Part shown: piece by piece, positions 20,258-31,582 of the stretch
How the letters are laid out: every line of letters starts with the position of its first letter
Numbering within the stretch: the first letter of the stretch is position 1
Origin: Neoceratodus forsteri
Taxonomy: Eukaryota > Chordata > Ceratodontiformes > Ceratodontidae
Reading direction: 5' to 3'
Length of the DNA stretch: 64,000 bases
NCBI GenBank assembly: GCA_016271365.2
Contig: JADMNL010000028.1
Coordinates: forward strand, 100,412,001-100,476,000
Program-made: the position numbers and the translations under genes
Notes under the pieces: generated by a model
Told to the model about the DNA's origin: nothing
What the model saw: only the letters and a program-made list of their open reading frames with translations
Database searches by the model: none

Positions 20258-22960
20258 CTATTTCTTCCTACCCCCACAAGAATTGCTTTTGTGTGTCCTA
20301 TGCATTCTGAATTCTCCCACAGTTTTATCCCACAACCTCTCCTCAGGAAGGCTGTTCCATGCATCCACTACCCTCTCTGTGAAATAATACTTCCTCACAT
20401 TGCCCCTGAACCGCCCTCCTTCTATCTTTAAATTGTGTCCTTGTTCTTGCAAGTCTCTTTTTCTGAAAGATGCTACCCTCTTGGACTTTGTTGATTCCAC
20501 TGAGGTACTTAAAAGTTTCTATCATGTCCCCCTCCTTCTTTCCTCAAGGTATATATATTAAGCTCCTTTAGTCTCTCCTCATACGGCTTCTCTTGCAGAC
20601 CCTGCACCATTTTAGTTGCCCTCCTCTGGACTGCCTCTATCCTGTCTATGTCCTTGTGGAGATGGGGTCTCCAGAACTGGACACAGTACTCCAGATGGGG
20701 TCTCACCAACTGTCTGTACAAAGGGATAACAACTTCCTGTTTTCTGCTGATGATGCCTCTCCCTATACATCCCAGTATACCCCCAGCCCTCCCTACTGCC
20801 TTCTCACATTGCTTGCTAACCTTAAGGTCATCTGATATGATTACCCCCAGGTCCCTTTCCTTTTTTGTTGTTGTTACTACTTTCCCACCCATTGTGTATT
20901 CTTCCCCTGGGTTCTTGTTTCCCAGGTGCATTATTTTGCACTTCTTTGCATTGAATCCTAGCTGCCATACTTCTGACCATTCCTCCAACCTTGCCAAGTC
21001 CTTTTCATCCTTTCCACGCCTCCTGTGTATCAACCCTGTTGCAGATCTTTGTGTCATCTGCAAAAATGCATACTTTTCCTTCCAGTCCCTCTGCAATGTC
21101 ACTGATGAAGACATTAAAAGAACTTGACCCAATACTGAACCTCTCGGTGCCCCACTAGTAACCCCTTTCTTCAGAGTGGACTCATTTACAATTACCTTCT
21201 GTGTCCTGTTGTCCAGCCAATGTTTTTCCAGGCTACCACCCTGGGTCCCACTCCCAGGCTGGTTAATTTGACTATTAATCTTTTGTGTGGACTGTGTCAA
21301 ACGCCTGCTAAAAGTCTAGGTAGGCCATGTCCACAGCCCCTCCCTGGTCTACTACTTTGGTCACCCAGTCAAAGAAATCTATTAGATTCGCCTGACATGA
21401 CCTTCACGTTTGAACCCATGCTACCTTGGGTCCTGTGCTCCACTGGCCTCTAGGTACTCAACTATTCTTTCCTTAAGAAGTGACTCCATCACTTTCCCTA
21501 CCACAGAGATCAGACTGACAGGTCTGTAGTTTCCTGCCTCTGTCTTGGTCCCACTTTTGTGAAGGGGAATCACATCCGCCTTCCTCTAGTCCTCGGGTAC
21601 CACACCATCCTCCCATGATTTATTAAAAAGAGTAGCCAGTGGTTTCACTAGTTCCTCCCTTAATTCTTTTAGAATTCTGGGGTGAATTCCATCAGGACCC
21701 ATTGCTTTGTTCACCTTCAGTTTTAGGAGTTCTTGCAGAACCCTTTCTTCTTTTCGACCCCCCTATCAAGAGTGCTTCTGTTAATTGGATTAGGCACTTC
21801 CCCCTCCTCTTTTGTGAATACTGAGCAGAAATATTTGTTCAGTATTCCTGCTTTTTCACTGTCCCCCCTGCCCACCCACCGTTCATTCTATTCAGCCTCA
21901 CTATCCCTCCCTTTGTCTTTCTCGCTGCTGATATAACCTATAAAAGGTTTTATCCCCCTTCTTAACTGAGTTGGCTATCTTTTCCTCAGTTTGGGCCTTT
22001 GCTATTCTGACTTCCCTTCCTGCTTCCTTCTGCCTTAACTGGTACAGCTCTCTGTCCTGCTCCTTCTGTGTTTCCTTATACTTTCGGAATGCTATCTTTT
22101 TCTTCCTGACTTTCACAGCCACCTCTTTTGAGAACCATAGTGGCTTTTTCTTTCGTTTTGATTTGTTTATTTGCTTCACACAAAGGCTTGTTGCCTCTGT
22201 GATGGCAGTTTTGATAATTCCCCATTGTTGCTCCACACCTCCTTCTAGCCTGTTTGCTAGTGCTTTTCTGAGGCACTCTCCATCTTGCCAAGTCAGCCTC
22301 CTGAAGTCCAGTACCCTCACTTTTTGTATGGCTTGACTCTGTAGCTGAGTTTAACGTGAACCACACTGTTTGATGGTCACTTGTCCTCAGATGGCAACCC
22401 ACTTCTAGATCTGAGATCCTCTCACTGCCCCCGTTTGAGAGTATGAGGTCTAAGATGCTCCCTCATGAGTGGGTTCCGAAACTAGCTGTCTAATGCCTGC
22501 CACCTGTAGGGCATCAAGAATGGCCCTGCTCTTGGATGTGGCTGCAGCAAATGTGCTCCAGTTAACATCTGGCATATTCAGGTCTCCCATCAACAGTATC
22601 TCCCTTCTCTGCCATTCTAAGAATGCCTTCTATCATATCCTTGTCCATTTCCTTCCCCTGACATGGGGTCTATACACAACCCTGTAGCGGATTGTGGTGC
22701 CCTTTCCAGTCTCAAGGTGACCCACAGTGCCTCCTCTCCTCCCTGTTTACTCTTTTGTTCAGTTGCTTTTATCCTTCCTTTACATAGAGAGCTACTCCTC
22801 CCCTCTTCTCCCTGCCTGTCTCTCCTGTAGGTTATGTACCGTGGTATATTAACATCCCAGTCATGGTTCTCTGTGTACCATGTTTCTGTGACTGCTACGA
22901 TATCCAGGCATCCCTCTTCCATTAAGGCCATCAGCTCAGGAGCTTGTTGCCCAGACTACG
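20258..22960 (-). pseudogene. CR1 ORF2 remnant (endonuclease and RT)
   Basis: Minus-strand blocks: endonuclease VAVTETWYTENHDWDVNIP (near 22900) and LYVKEGIKATE-like; RT blocks near 22320-21200; FADDTKI at about 21055 (in a shifted frame), which retains both catalytic Asp residues, unlike the copy at 2960-5920; and the C-terminal tail KERDLGVIISDDLKV, LVRPHLEYCVQFW, YTLRKEGG-type, ending VVDAWNSLPEE near 20330. Multiple indels break the frame. Confidence 0.85.
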
Positions 22961-23149
22961 GGCATTGGTACTCATTACCTCCATTTCCTGATGGCCTTAC
23001 TCCTTTTGCCCCATCCCTGTCCTTCCTGCCTTTGTCACGTTCTCCATTTACCCTGCCTTCTCCCTATCGACACCTCTATGTTGGTGTTTGCCGCACTTAT
23101 TACCATGATTATTTGGGGGGGCTAGGATTTTCCTGCTCCTTTCCAGTGC

Positions 23150-24060
23150 CTCCCCCCTTGGCTAGTTTAAAAGCTTGCCAATGAAGCATTTAAACCTATC
23201 ACCTAGGATCCTGGTTCCCCTCCCGGACAGATGCAGTCCATCATGCCAGTATAGGCTTGCATCACTCCAGGTGGACCCCCAGTCCCCAATGAAGCCAAAT
23301 CCCTGAGCTCCACACCAGTTTTTCAACCACTGATTGAATCCCATGGTGCGGAACACCCTAGCCTCTCCTATGCCATAGATGGGTAGCACCTCCGAGAGGT
23401 TACCATGCGTGCTACTTGACCAAGGCCCCTCCCCAATTCACAAACTCTTCCTGCACTTCTCTAATCCCTTTCTAGCTACAGGTCATTTGTCCCTAGGTGG
23501 ACAATGACATCCAGCTCCCTCCCTGTGCAGCTGCTCCGCAATCCTGAGGATTCGCCCCTGTCCCTCAAGCCATGGCGCCAGGCAGGCACCTACCTCCTCT
23601 CCCTTCCTCCCCAGTTCTACCTTCCTAACAATGGAGTCCCCCACCAGGAGTTGTTTCTTCCCCTGCCACCCTCCTGTGGGTCTCCTTTGTGGAGGTTCCC
23701 AACATCCTCCTTGGTCTCCACTGTGGGTGCCTCCATGGAGAACCACACTTTGCCAGAATGGCATAGGGTGTGGAGAGGTACAACTGGAGGATGTGCCTCT
23801 ATTCCACCACCCTCACCCTCCCTGAGCCCACTGTGGTCCAACCGCTCCTCTTTCTTGGCAACCTCTGAGGCAGCGGCAGTGGCACTGGTGGTCCCTGGAT
23901 GGAAGAGGAGGTCCCACAAATCCTGGCCAACTCAGCCTGGAGATAAGCAACCTCCTCCTCAGCCCAGAGGTGCCTGCAGATGGGACAACACCGCATCCTC
24001 CAGAACATCTCCCGAAGACTGCTGCTCCACAGCCACTGCACTGCACCACTCCAATCATGT
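23150..24060 (-). pseudogene. CR1 ORF1 remnant (Zn-finger-like and SGNH esterase)
   Basis: Minus-strand blocks in order: a Cys-rich N-terminal part (CSGCGAAVFGRC and, in another frame, CCPICRHLWAEEEV near 23950-24050), GDSIVRKVELGRKG (Ser block, near 23630), a HLGTND-equivalent near 23490, and DGLHLSGRGTRILGDRFKCF ending about 23162. The order of catalytic blocks matches SGNH hydrolases and the other CR1 copy. Confidence 0.8.
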
Positions 24061-24473
24061 CTTATTTCTGGCCCTTAACTGTTTGCAATCCCCTCTTTCC
24101 TCTGTTTTTTCTCTCTTTCCTTACTTTCTGCCTGTGTGCCCTTTAAGCTCCTAATTGTCCTTTTCTGAGACAAGAATATCCTATATTTCTCAGTAGACCA
24201 CTTACTTGCTCAGAGGCAGACCTCCAGCAGCTAGAGGGGGCGGAGGCTACTCTTGCCCTTCTAGGATGGTGGGTCCTTGGTGGTTCTGTGATCACTCACT
24301 TCCTGCCCCTAAACAGGAAGTTCCTGTTGTCAGTCAGATCCTGTGCCTATAAAAATAGAACTAGCTTTGGGTGGGGGGTGGGCCGGAGACGGAAGGAGAG
24401 CAATATAGTCCCAGCAGAGAAGTTCAGTCACACAGCAGTCCTTTCTCCTGGTGTCTTCTGCCAAGCTATGCCT

Positions 24474-25075
24474 GGCTTCGCGTTTCAGGCTTTGCACCCG
24501 ATATACAAAAGTAATTAATGCCCCCTTTAACAGGTCCAAGCTGTTCGGGCCAGGTACTCAAACTCTACTGGATGATTTACAGGCATCAGGCAGAACCCTC
24601 CATACGGTACATGGCATGTATCATACTCCAGCTACAGCCTACTGTACTCAACACCTCTTATTCCAAAGAGGTGGAAGATACAGAGGTAATAATAAAGGCG
24701 GCTTCAGAGGTTGTGCTCAATACACCAGAGGCAACACCTCTACCACCCAGGGTACCCGCTTCTGCCCTTCAGGTGAAGCTGCGCAGCCCGCCTCCCAGTG
24801 ACCCACTAGGATTTTCCCCCTGCCTCCTCGACCAGGCCTCAGAGGCTGTGGGGGGTAATTTTGCCCTCCATCTGGAGGCCTGGCAAATGATCACTTCTGA
24901 CAGTTGGGTACTTCAGATTATACAGAAGGGTCATACTCTGGAGTTTCTCTCCACCCCACGCCCTTGCCCTCCACAAAAGAGTCATTATCCTCCAGATCAT
25001 ATACCCATCTTACAGGAGGAATTGATGGCCCTCTTGACCAAACAGGCCGTTGTCCCGGTGCCCCTTCTGGAACAT
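24474..25075 (+). pseudogene. DIRS copy B gag-like protein, 3' part
   Basis: It resumes directly after the CR1. The frame aligns with the gag of copy A at SGFAPDIQKVI and LFGPGTQTLLDDLQASGR against LFGGDIKDIITDLQEKGT. A Gly/Arg-rich stretch (GGRYRGNNKGGFRG) follows, then the C-terminal LLTKQAVVPVPLLEH next to the RT. Gag is the presumed nucleocapsid-like RNA-binding protein. Confidence 0.82.
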
Positions 25076-25078
25076 TAA

Positions 25079-25804
25079 ATGGGATGTTATTCCCATTTCT
25101 TTTTGGTACCCAAACGTATGGGAGGCCTCAGACCAATTCTGAATCTCAGACAACTGAATCTTTACATTCAGTACAAGCATTTCTGCATGATCACCCTACC
25201 TGCCATCATGCCAATCCTAAAACAGGGCGATTGGCTTTGCACCCTAGACATAAAGGATACCTACCTTCATATTCCCATCCACCCTGCCCACCACAGATTT
25301 TTGCGCTTCCACCTACTGGGTCAAAATTACCAATTTCGAACACTTCCTTTCGCCTTCTCATCAGCCCCCAGAGTGTTCACCAAGTGCTTAGCGGTGGTAG
25401 CAGCAGCCTTACGAAAAGAAGGGCACTTCATCTTTCCATATCTAGACGATTCGCTAATAAAAGCAGACTCCAAAGTAGCTCTGCTTGCCTCTCTAGATGC
25501 TACCTTGAAACTGTTCGCAGATCTGGGAATCACTGTCAGTTGGCCAAAGTCCAGTCCAAATCTGACACAGTCTCTCCAGTACATTGGAGCTGTTCTAGAT
25601 ACAGTTACAACCAGGGCTTATCTCCCGCCTGCTCAGCAGGACACATTTATAGCTCTGGCATTAGATATACAGGCTCAGAAAATAGTCACAGCCAGACAAA
25701 TGCTGTGCCTTCTGGATTACATGTCTGCTGCCATCCCTATGGTGGCGTTCACCCGTCTCCATGAGACCTGTCCAATGGACCCTTCAGAATCAATGGTCCC
25801 ATAA
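25079..25804 (+). CDS. DIRS copy B reverse transcriptase (open frame)
   Basis: A 241-codon open frame carries RT motifs in order: HFFLVPKRMGGLRPILNLRQ, GDWLCTLDIKDTYLHIPIHP (first catalytic Asp), QFRTLPFAFSSAPRVFTKCL, FPYLDDSLI (YLDD box), LGITVSWPKSS and TARQMLCLLDYMSAAIPMV. The frame is uninterrupted here and ends by frameshift into RNase H. In an intact element it would be part of a polyprotein with RNase H. Family assignment is to DIRS by its match to copy A and by linkage to the YR downstream. Confidence 0.88.
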   Translation: MGCYSHFFLVPKRMGGLRPILNLRQLNLYIQYKHFCMITLPAIMPILKQGDWLCTLDIKDTYLHIPIHPAHHRFLRFHLLGQNYQFRTLPFAFSSAPRVFTKCLAVVAAALRKEGHFIFPYLDDSLIKADSKVALLASLDATLKLFADLGITVSWPKSSPNLTQSLQYIGAVLDTVTTRAYLPPAQQDTFIALALDIQAQKIVTARQMLCLLDYMSAAIPMVAFTRLHETCPMDPSESMVP

Positions 25805-25889
25805 AACAGAACAGTTCGAAGACAAAATCAGGGTCACTCCCTCTCGGAAGTCTTTCTTGACATGGTGGACAATCAGAATCAAGGAATGC

Positions 25890-26560
25890 CTTTCCAGTCC
25901 TCTCTCCCCTGCAAACGTTGACCACAGATGCTTCCCTACAGGGCTGGGGAGCGCATTTCGGTCCTTATCAGACCCAGCGCCAATAGCCCGCTTCTCCCCA
26001 TCTGTCTGATATCAGTCTTATAGAGATGAGAAGCGGTCCATCTACGCCCTCCAGGCATTCGGCCCTACCTCAAGACAGGATTGTTACTGATCCAATCAGA
26101 CAACAATACAGTAGTGTTCTACCTCAACGAGCAAGGTGGTACGAAGTCTCGCACCCTATGCAGAGAGACCTTTGCAGTTTGGCAAGAAGCCATATGGCAA
26201 CAATTGCTGCTAATAGCTGTCCATTTACCAGGACATTGCAACCAGTTAACCAACCGGCTTAGTCGCCAGTCCACAACTCACGAATGGACACTTCACGAGC
26301 AAGTGCTCCAAGAAATCTTCAACTTATGGGGCACTCCACAGATGGATCTGTTTGCCTTCCCAGAATTACCGATTTCCCAGGTATTTTCCATTATCCCAAA
26401 CAGAAAGGACAATCTATAGATGCACTGTCCCAACCCTGGACAGGTCTCTTCTTATATGCTTCCCCCCATCCCTCTCCTGCAATGGACTCTACTGAAACTA
26501 CAGATAGAACTGGCCACGATGATTCTCACAGCCCCAGTGTGGCCTCGTGAGACGTGATTT
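25890..26560 (+). pseudogene. DIRS copy B RNase H and linker
   Basis: LTTDASLQGWGAHFG near 25915 marks the first RNase H block. VYALQAF near 26045, LLIQSDNNTVVFYLNEQGG near 26080 and LTNRLSRQSTTHEWTLHEQ near 26250 follow after frame breaks. The tail PQMDLFAFPELPISQVFS is the conserved linker toward YR. An in-frame TGA occurs near 26551 in the segment before YR. Confidence 0.82.
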
Positions 26561-26599
26561 CCCCAACTCCTACAACTGTCAGTACAGGATCCCGTCCTG

Positions 26600-27700
26600 T
26601 TGCCAATCAGACCAGACCTCCTGGCTCAGTGTCACGGATCTCTCCTTCATCCCAACCTGAAAGCTCTACACTTTCATGCTGAGGACGCTTTCATAACTCG
26701 CTCACAAGTGTCCTCTCCTGTTGCCAATATCCTCTTGGCCTCCTGTAAACCAGCAACAAGAGCAACATACAATTCCAAATGGAAACGTTTTTCCATATGG
26801 TCAGCCTGTCGATCTTTGGACCCTTACTTTTGTCCACTGATGAAGGTTCTGGACTACCTGGCCTCACTGTCTAAGTCTGGTCTAAGCTATTCTTCCATTA
26901 AAGTCCACTTGGCCACTGTCTCCACTTTCCATGAGCTTCTGGATGGCAGGTTACTGTACCAACATCATTTAGCTCAGATGTTTTTGGAAAGAATGTTACA
27001 TATTAAACCTTCTGTTAGAAGACCCACTCCTCCATGGGATCTCAATTATATGATAGAAAAATTGACCTTTCAGCCTTTTGAGCCAGCTGCCACATGTGAA
27101 CTCCATTTTCTTTCATGGAAAACCCTATTTCTTGTGGCTATCACTTCTCTCGACGTATTTCCAAGCTCCATGCCCTCACGTGTAGGGAACCTTACTTGAT
27201 TTTCCACAAAGACTGGGTGGTCTTTCTTACCAACCCTTCCTTCCTAAAGTCGTCTCCCAACATACTTTAAATAAGTCCCTGGAGCTTCCGGTCTACTATC
27301 CAGACTACTCCAATCAGGGTGAACATCTACTATACTTTGGATGTCCACCGTATACTACGCTACAAAATAATCGAGCACAAGCGATTAGAAAGATGTCGCA
27401 ACTGTTCATCTCTTTTGCCTCAGGTCATGAGGGCCTCCCGGTTGCAACACGTACACTTTCATCCTGGTTGGCACATTGTATTTCATTTTGTTACAAAAAA
27501 TACAAGCCTTTACCTGGACCTGTCCAAGCCCACTCCACTAGAGCTATGGCCACCACTGCGGCTTGCTTTAAAGGAGCCTCCATTTCAGATATCTGCAATG
27601 CAGCTACCTGGTCCATGATCCATACATTCACAAGGCACTATAATCTGGATATTGCCCCATGACGTCGGATGGCCTTCGGCCGTGCAGTCCTACAAGGTCT
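26600..27700 (+). pseudogene. DIRS copy B tyrosine recombinase
   Basis: The core-binding part (26600-27150) is open and shows LLASCKPATRATYNSKWKRF, SSIKVHLATVSTFH and RRPTPPWDLNYMIEKL. A one-base deletion near 27150 breaks the frame just before the first catalytic Arg block. The C-terminus (27393-27662) is open and shows SWLAHCISFCYKKYK, QAHSTRAMATTAACF (HxxR), ISDICNAATWSMIHTF and TRHYNLD (nucleophilic Tyr). It is the least damaged YR in the window. Confidence 0.87.
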
Positions 27701-27734
27701 CATCATAACTGTCCTCCCACATGGGCATTACTGC

Positions 27735-27860
27735 TTGGAAATCATCCCAAAAGTATTACCTACTGCAAGAGACCACTCTGTAAACGATAGTACAGTTACG
27801 TAAAAACTTACCGTAACAGTAGATCTTTGAGGAGTGTCTCTTGCAGTAGATTTGTTCCCA
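27735..27860. repeat. DIRS internal complementary region (copy B)
   Basis: CCAAAAGTATTACCTACTGC is the inverse complement of the left tip (18158-18185), and the adjacent TTACCGTAACAGTAGATC is the inverse complement of the right tip (28120-28150). Together they form the circle-junction-like segment of a DIRS element. Confidence 0.85.
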
Positions 27861-28179
27861 ACCGCCATCCCTCTCCTTCTCTACTGGTCCAGTGACTATG
27901 GGTTGGGACTCCTTTGGTACCTCGGCTTCCCCTCGGTCCTCACTTTGCGAGCTGAATCCGGCGGGGGAACTGAGGATACCAGGGACCGCCCACACTTTTA
28001 TAAGAAACAAGAAGCTGATGTCATGTGTGGGTGGTCCCTGGTGAAAAACTGCTAGAAGAGCTGCCGTGCGCCACAGCAACCTCTGTTGGATACCCAAAAG
28101 TATTATCTGCTGCAAGAGACACTCCTCAAAGATCTACTGTTATGGTAAGTTTTTACGTAACTGTACTTTCTACCACTAG

Positions 28180-30650
28180 TAATTAGTTCAAATCCATACA
28201 ACCCACACAACTTTCCCTGGCTTGACAACTGTTCTAGTGACTAAGCATGCTAAGTGAAAGACTGTCTCAAGTGTGGTTGTGAACTTAATTAACTGAGAAA
28301 CATAACCTCTATTTATTGTTGTTGGGATCGGCTTGGAATTTTCCACATTTATAATAAATCCCATCAGCTGGAATGTCTGAACCACCAGATCCTTGGACTA
28401 TTCCATGTCCTGCAAAGAGCTGTCCATGATAAGCCAGTCAACAAGGTAAGGAGTTGTGAGAGAACCCAGAGTTCTGCTGACATGGGGGAGCTTTGTCCTT
28501 CGTAACTTGAGATGATAGAATTAAGGATGACATTGGACTTGCCAATATTTGTGAGATAGCTCTCAGCCTGAGGACTGAACAGGTATTTCCCTGTGAAATG
28601 GAGCCCTGACATCTTTTGCTGAATCTCATGAGAAGAGTGAAATACACAGACATAGTCAGTGGGGTATAGTCACTGCTGCCACTGCCAAATCAAGGCCACC
28701 TAAAGCTGATGTTTTATGTGACCTGGAAGCCCATGTCCCTGATGTCAGTGAGGTGGCGATGTCAGTCATCTCACAGGAGGGTCCACAGGATAAAAAGATT
28801 CTTAAACAGCTTGTGGCCCTGATGGCCTAAACAATATAGGCAGTGTAACTAGCCTACCGAATGCCAAAGGACACAGCTACTTAGACTGTGCGACCAGAAT
28901 GGTTCTGTTCCTTATCAAGAAACATAAAGGGCTCTCCTTGCATCTTTACTTTACGGAACACTGCATCCCCCACAAGAACATCTGCAAAGGGGTATTCAAA
29001 AAACCCTGTAAACCCTTCCAGAGGAACCATGTATCTATTGTCCAACAGCCTGGGAGAGGAATGACATGAGGCCAGCTGTCCCCACGTGCAGAGAATGGAC
29101 TGCACAATGGTATAAGTGATGGGAAAGGTGACCCTGTGGGAACTTTCCTTGTCCAAGATTTCCACCAAAGGTTATAAGGTGGGCTTCTGTACAACCTCCA
29201 ATGGGGTGTTCAGGGCAAAATATATCCTGTTTAGGAGAGATGCAAAGGACAAGTCATCCAAAGATAGAGCCATACATCCCAGTCATGGGATCTCTACCTT
29301 GGGGCAGAAGACCAAACTAACTCTGGTCACTGTCTGAATCCTGTTGCAGGAAATTTTTGACTGAGTAGCCTCTCAGGGAGTGGATAACCCACTTGGTTGG
29401 AGTGACTACCGCAGACAAGTCCCTAGTGGGCAACTCCTTGGATCTGCCCAGGGTCTGGGTTGGTACTGCCAATGCTGGTTTAAGCATGGAGGAATTACTT
29501 AAATAGGTGGTGTGAAGGCAAACTACACCTGTGTTGGGGTAACAAGTGGTGGTTGAGTGACGGCAGACTGGGGCAGTAGCCAGGCCTTCTGTAGCAAGTA
29601 GCAGCATAATTGGAGGTGTGGACACTAGGGCTGTCACTGGTCCACCATCCAGTGTAACCAGGTTGGGAACTCAAGAAAATGTCAACTGTATTGATGCCAG
29701 TGTTACGAGACCAGTGAGGAAGATGAGAACAGGACCCCTGGCCTCTTGTAGTGCTGGTGTCTTGAGTGGGATCAAGATTGAGAACAAGGCCTCAAATAAG
29801 ATATTAAGATAGATGCCTCTTATATGAGCCAACTCTGTGGTGATCCCACTGTCCTAACACAAGCTGGATTCATGAGCAACAGCAGTTTTGGAGGCAGGCC
29901 AACTAAAGTTGATACCATCGGTAAACCCCTGGAGTTGGGCTGATCAATGGAGGCTTCTTGGTGGTGGATCTACCAGCACTAAGGTTGACCAGAGTTGGGG
30001 ACATTTAAGAATTGAGTCAGGGATTAGTTACACTGATGTCATGTTGAGAGAGTCGGTCCATCTTGGCATTCCCAGGTCAGGCCAGACTCCTGAATAACTG
30101 CAAAGTTTGATGTGACTGCCAGACCAGCTGGCATCACTTGTCCAGCTAACATAATGAATGGTCTGCAGGCTGTTGATGCACATCTTTCCTTGGTCTAACA
30201 TTTGGAGAGGGCAACCAGTGGAGATGGCTCTTGATGCTGAGTTCACAAGGGACCCCTTGAGCAGGGATGGTTGTTACCCCAGTGCCTCTGTTTCTTTGAA
30301 CACTTATGATGTTGGCACAGTGATGACTTTAGAAAATGAGAGGCCTCCTTCTGCCTCTACTAGAGCAATCGAAGATGGTGAGAAGTCACCTAGTAGCGAT
30401 TGCAAGGAAAGCACATGTTGGCAGTGAAGTTCCCAAGTTTCTCTCTTGTCCAGTTGTTCGACTTGAAGAACCCATTCTCCTTTAGGGAGGTTGATCTCCA
30501 GTATCTCCTCAAGATTCTTGACAGCCTCTGTTGCTGACTGGGCCTCCAAATGGGCTATGGAGCCTGCCACAGGATGCCTGGAACTTAGACCTGCCTTATT
30601 TTTTGCACCCAACCAGATGATCAGTGAAGAACTTCAGGTGCGTAATACAG
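28180..30650 (-). mobile_element. Degraded DIRS fragment (copy D): RT piece and gag
   Basis: On the minus strand, 28460-28300 reads TPYLVDWLIMDSSLQ, then LMGFIINVENSKP, matching the RT catalytic box and the block after it (YLDD now YLVD). Further up, 29170-28880 reads LLDNRYMVPLEGFTGFFEYP, matching the gag block of copy A (NRLYQAPEGVDFLDSHP). An Asp/Ser-rich segment follows at about 29340. The part above 29640 to about 30612 is open in stretches but not assigned. Stops are frequent. It seems an old element next to, and perhaps interrupted by, copy B. Confidence 0.6.
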
Positions 30651-30689
30651 GCACCATTGGCAATTCTGCACATTGTGGGTTGATTAAAC

Positions 30690-31050
30690 TGCACTCTTGC
30701 CGGCCCATTGGTGCAGTGGTAGGGTGCTATGTTCATGATGCAGCGACGGGGTTTAGGAACAAGCCTTGGTTCTCCGGAGCCAGCTGGGGTAGGAGGATTG
30801 AGCGTCCCAGGGGACAGTCTTCTCCACTGGGGGGCACGTTCTGCTACTCTATTACTAACTGTAGAATTACAGGTGACGGTGTGCACAGGACACAGGGAGG
30901 GAGGGACATGTCATGCTGTATATCGCGTGAGCATGCCAACGCATGCTGACGTCAGAGACTATGGCACAATGCTGGTGTCCCTACAGGGATCGAGGACATG
31001 GTACAAAAAGAGAGAATAGGGGAAAAACTGTTAAAAAAAAAAAAAAGTCC
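30690..31050 (+). mobile_element. tRNA-derived SINE, copy 1 of the 0.55-kb family (truncated)
   Basis: Begins GCCGGCCCATTGGTGCAGTG followed by GTAGGGTGCTATG and a GGGTTTAGGAACAAGCCTTG B-box-like block, and ends in an A-tract (31030-31045). It shares the head with six or seven other elements in the window. Part of the body is deleted. Confidence 0.75.
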
Positions 31051-31084
31051 CCAAATGGGCCACTAGTGAATGCTGTCATGTTTG

Positions 31085-31330
31085 GAGCCAAAAACAGAAG
31101 AGGAGAAACAAAAGGCCTGCACTCACTGGCTTAGAGAATAGTCACATGGATTCAAAGTGCTTCAAATACGCCTTGTTTGTAACATCTAAAGATGTTTCAT
31201 CTCCCTGCTGAAGGCTTTCTCAAGAGTGTTGGCACCCTCTGCTGGAGAATTTATTTAATACTGATTTAAAGAGCTAATCCAAATGAAATTAAAGAGGGTG
31301 CACATGCTACGTAAACAAGCAGCATTCTGA
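31085..31330 (-). mobile_element. Probable Penelope-like element terminal region
   Basis: The reverse complement reads CTTGAGAAAGCCTTCAGCAG followed by GGAGATGAAACATC. This resembles the 'GAGAAGGC..GAAACG' signature of Penelope-like pseudo-LTRs, often tied to hammerhead ribozymes. No protein is left. It could belong to the minus-strand Penelope-like element at 35236-38400. Confidence 0.4.
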
Positions 31331-31582
31331 GAAAAGTTATCTGCCCAATACTATGCCATTTGTTGCACAGGGAAAATAACTACAGTTCTCAGCAGAATGT
31401 TTTCTACAAATAGTTTTTAAACATCCTGCTGTGGAATACTCTGCATCCCTACACTTTCCATAGGTTTGCACCCAGTGCACCTCCTACTGAGTTGCTGTCC
31501 CCCAGAGGGAGCAAAATATGGTAATTCACCTTTTCCTGTGTTGCCACGCCTACTAGTCTGCTTTAGCTTCACTAAGCAACCT
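31330..31582. other. RBCK1 intron, unassigned
   Basis: No recognised family. AACATCCTGCTGTGGAATAC and neighbours do not recur elsewhere in the window as far as I can see. Confidence 0.3.

Larger units (their letters stand above)
20151..24464 (-). mobile_element. Near-full-length CR1 LINE inside DIRS gag
   Basis: About 4.3 kb on the minus strand, from a 5' UTR (24464-24250) to a TTTCTATG octamer tail at 20151-20168. It contains ORF1 (Zn-finger-like region and SGNH esterase), then ORF2 (endonuclease and RT). It has a 9-bp target duplication with one mismatch. CR1 copies are usually severely 5'-truncated, so a copy with its 5' UTR is uncommon and useful as a consensus source. Coding frames carry several indels. 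Confidence 0.92.
18114..28165 (+). mobile_element. DIRS-type retrotransposon (copy B), split by CR1
   Basis: The most complete DIRS here. Order on the plus strand: left terminal repeat (18114-18300), gag (18390-20150 and 24474-25075), RT (25079-25804), RNase H (about 25910-26420), YR (26560-27700), internal complementary region (27735-27860) and right inverted terminal repeat (about 27990-28165). The two ends share GGGTGGTCCCTGGT and CCAAAAGTATTA blocks in inverted orientation. A CR1 of about 4.3 kb is inserted in gag. Without it the element is about 5.7 kb, a normal DIRS size. Frameshifts and stops mean it is now defective, though RT retains YLDD and YR retains HxxR and Tyr. Confidence 0.92.
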
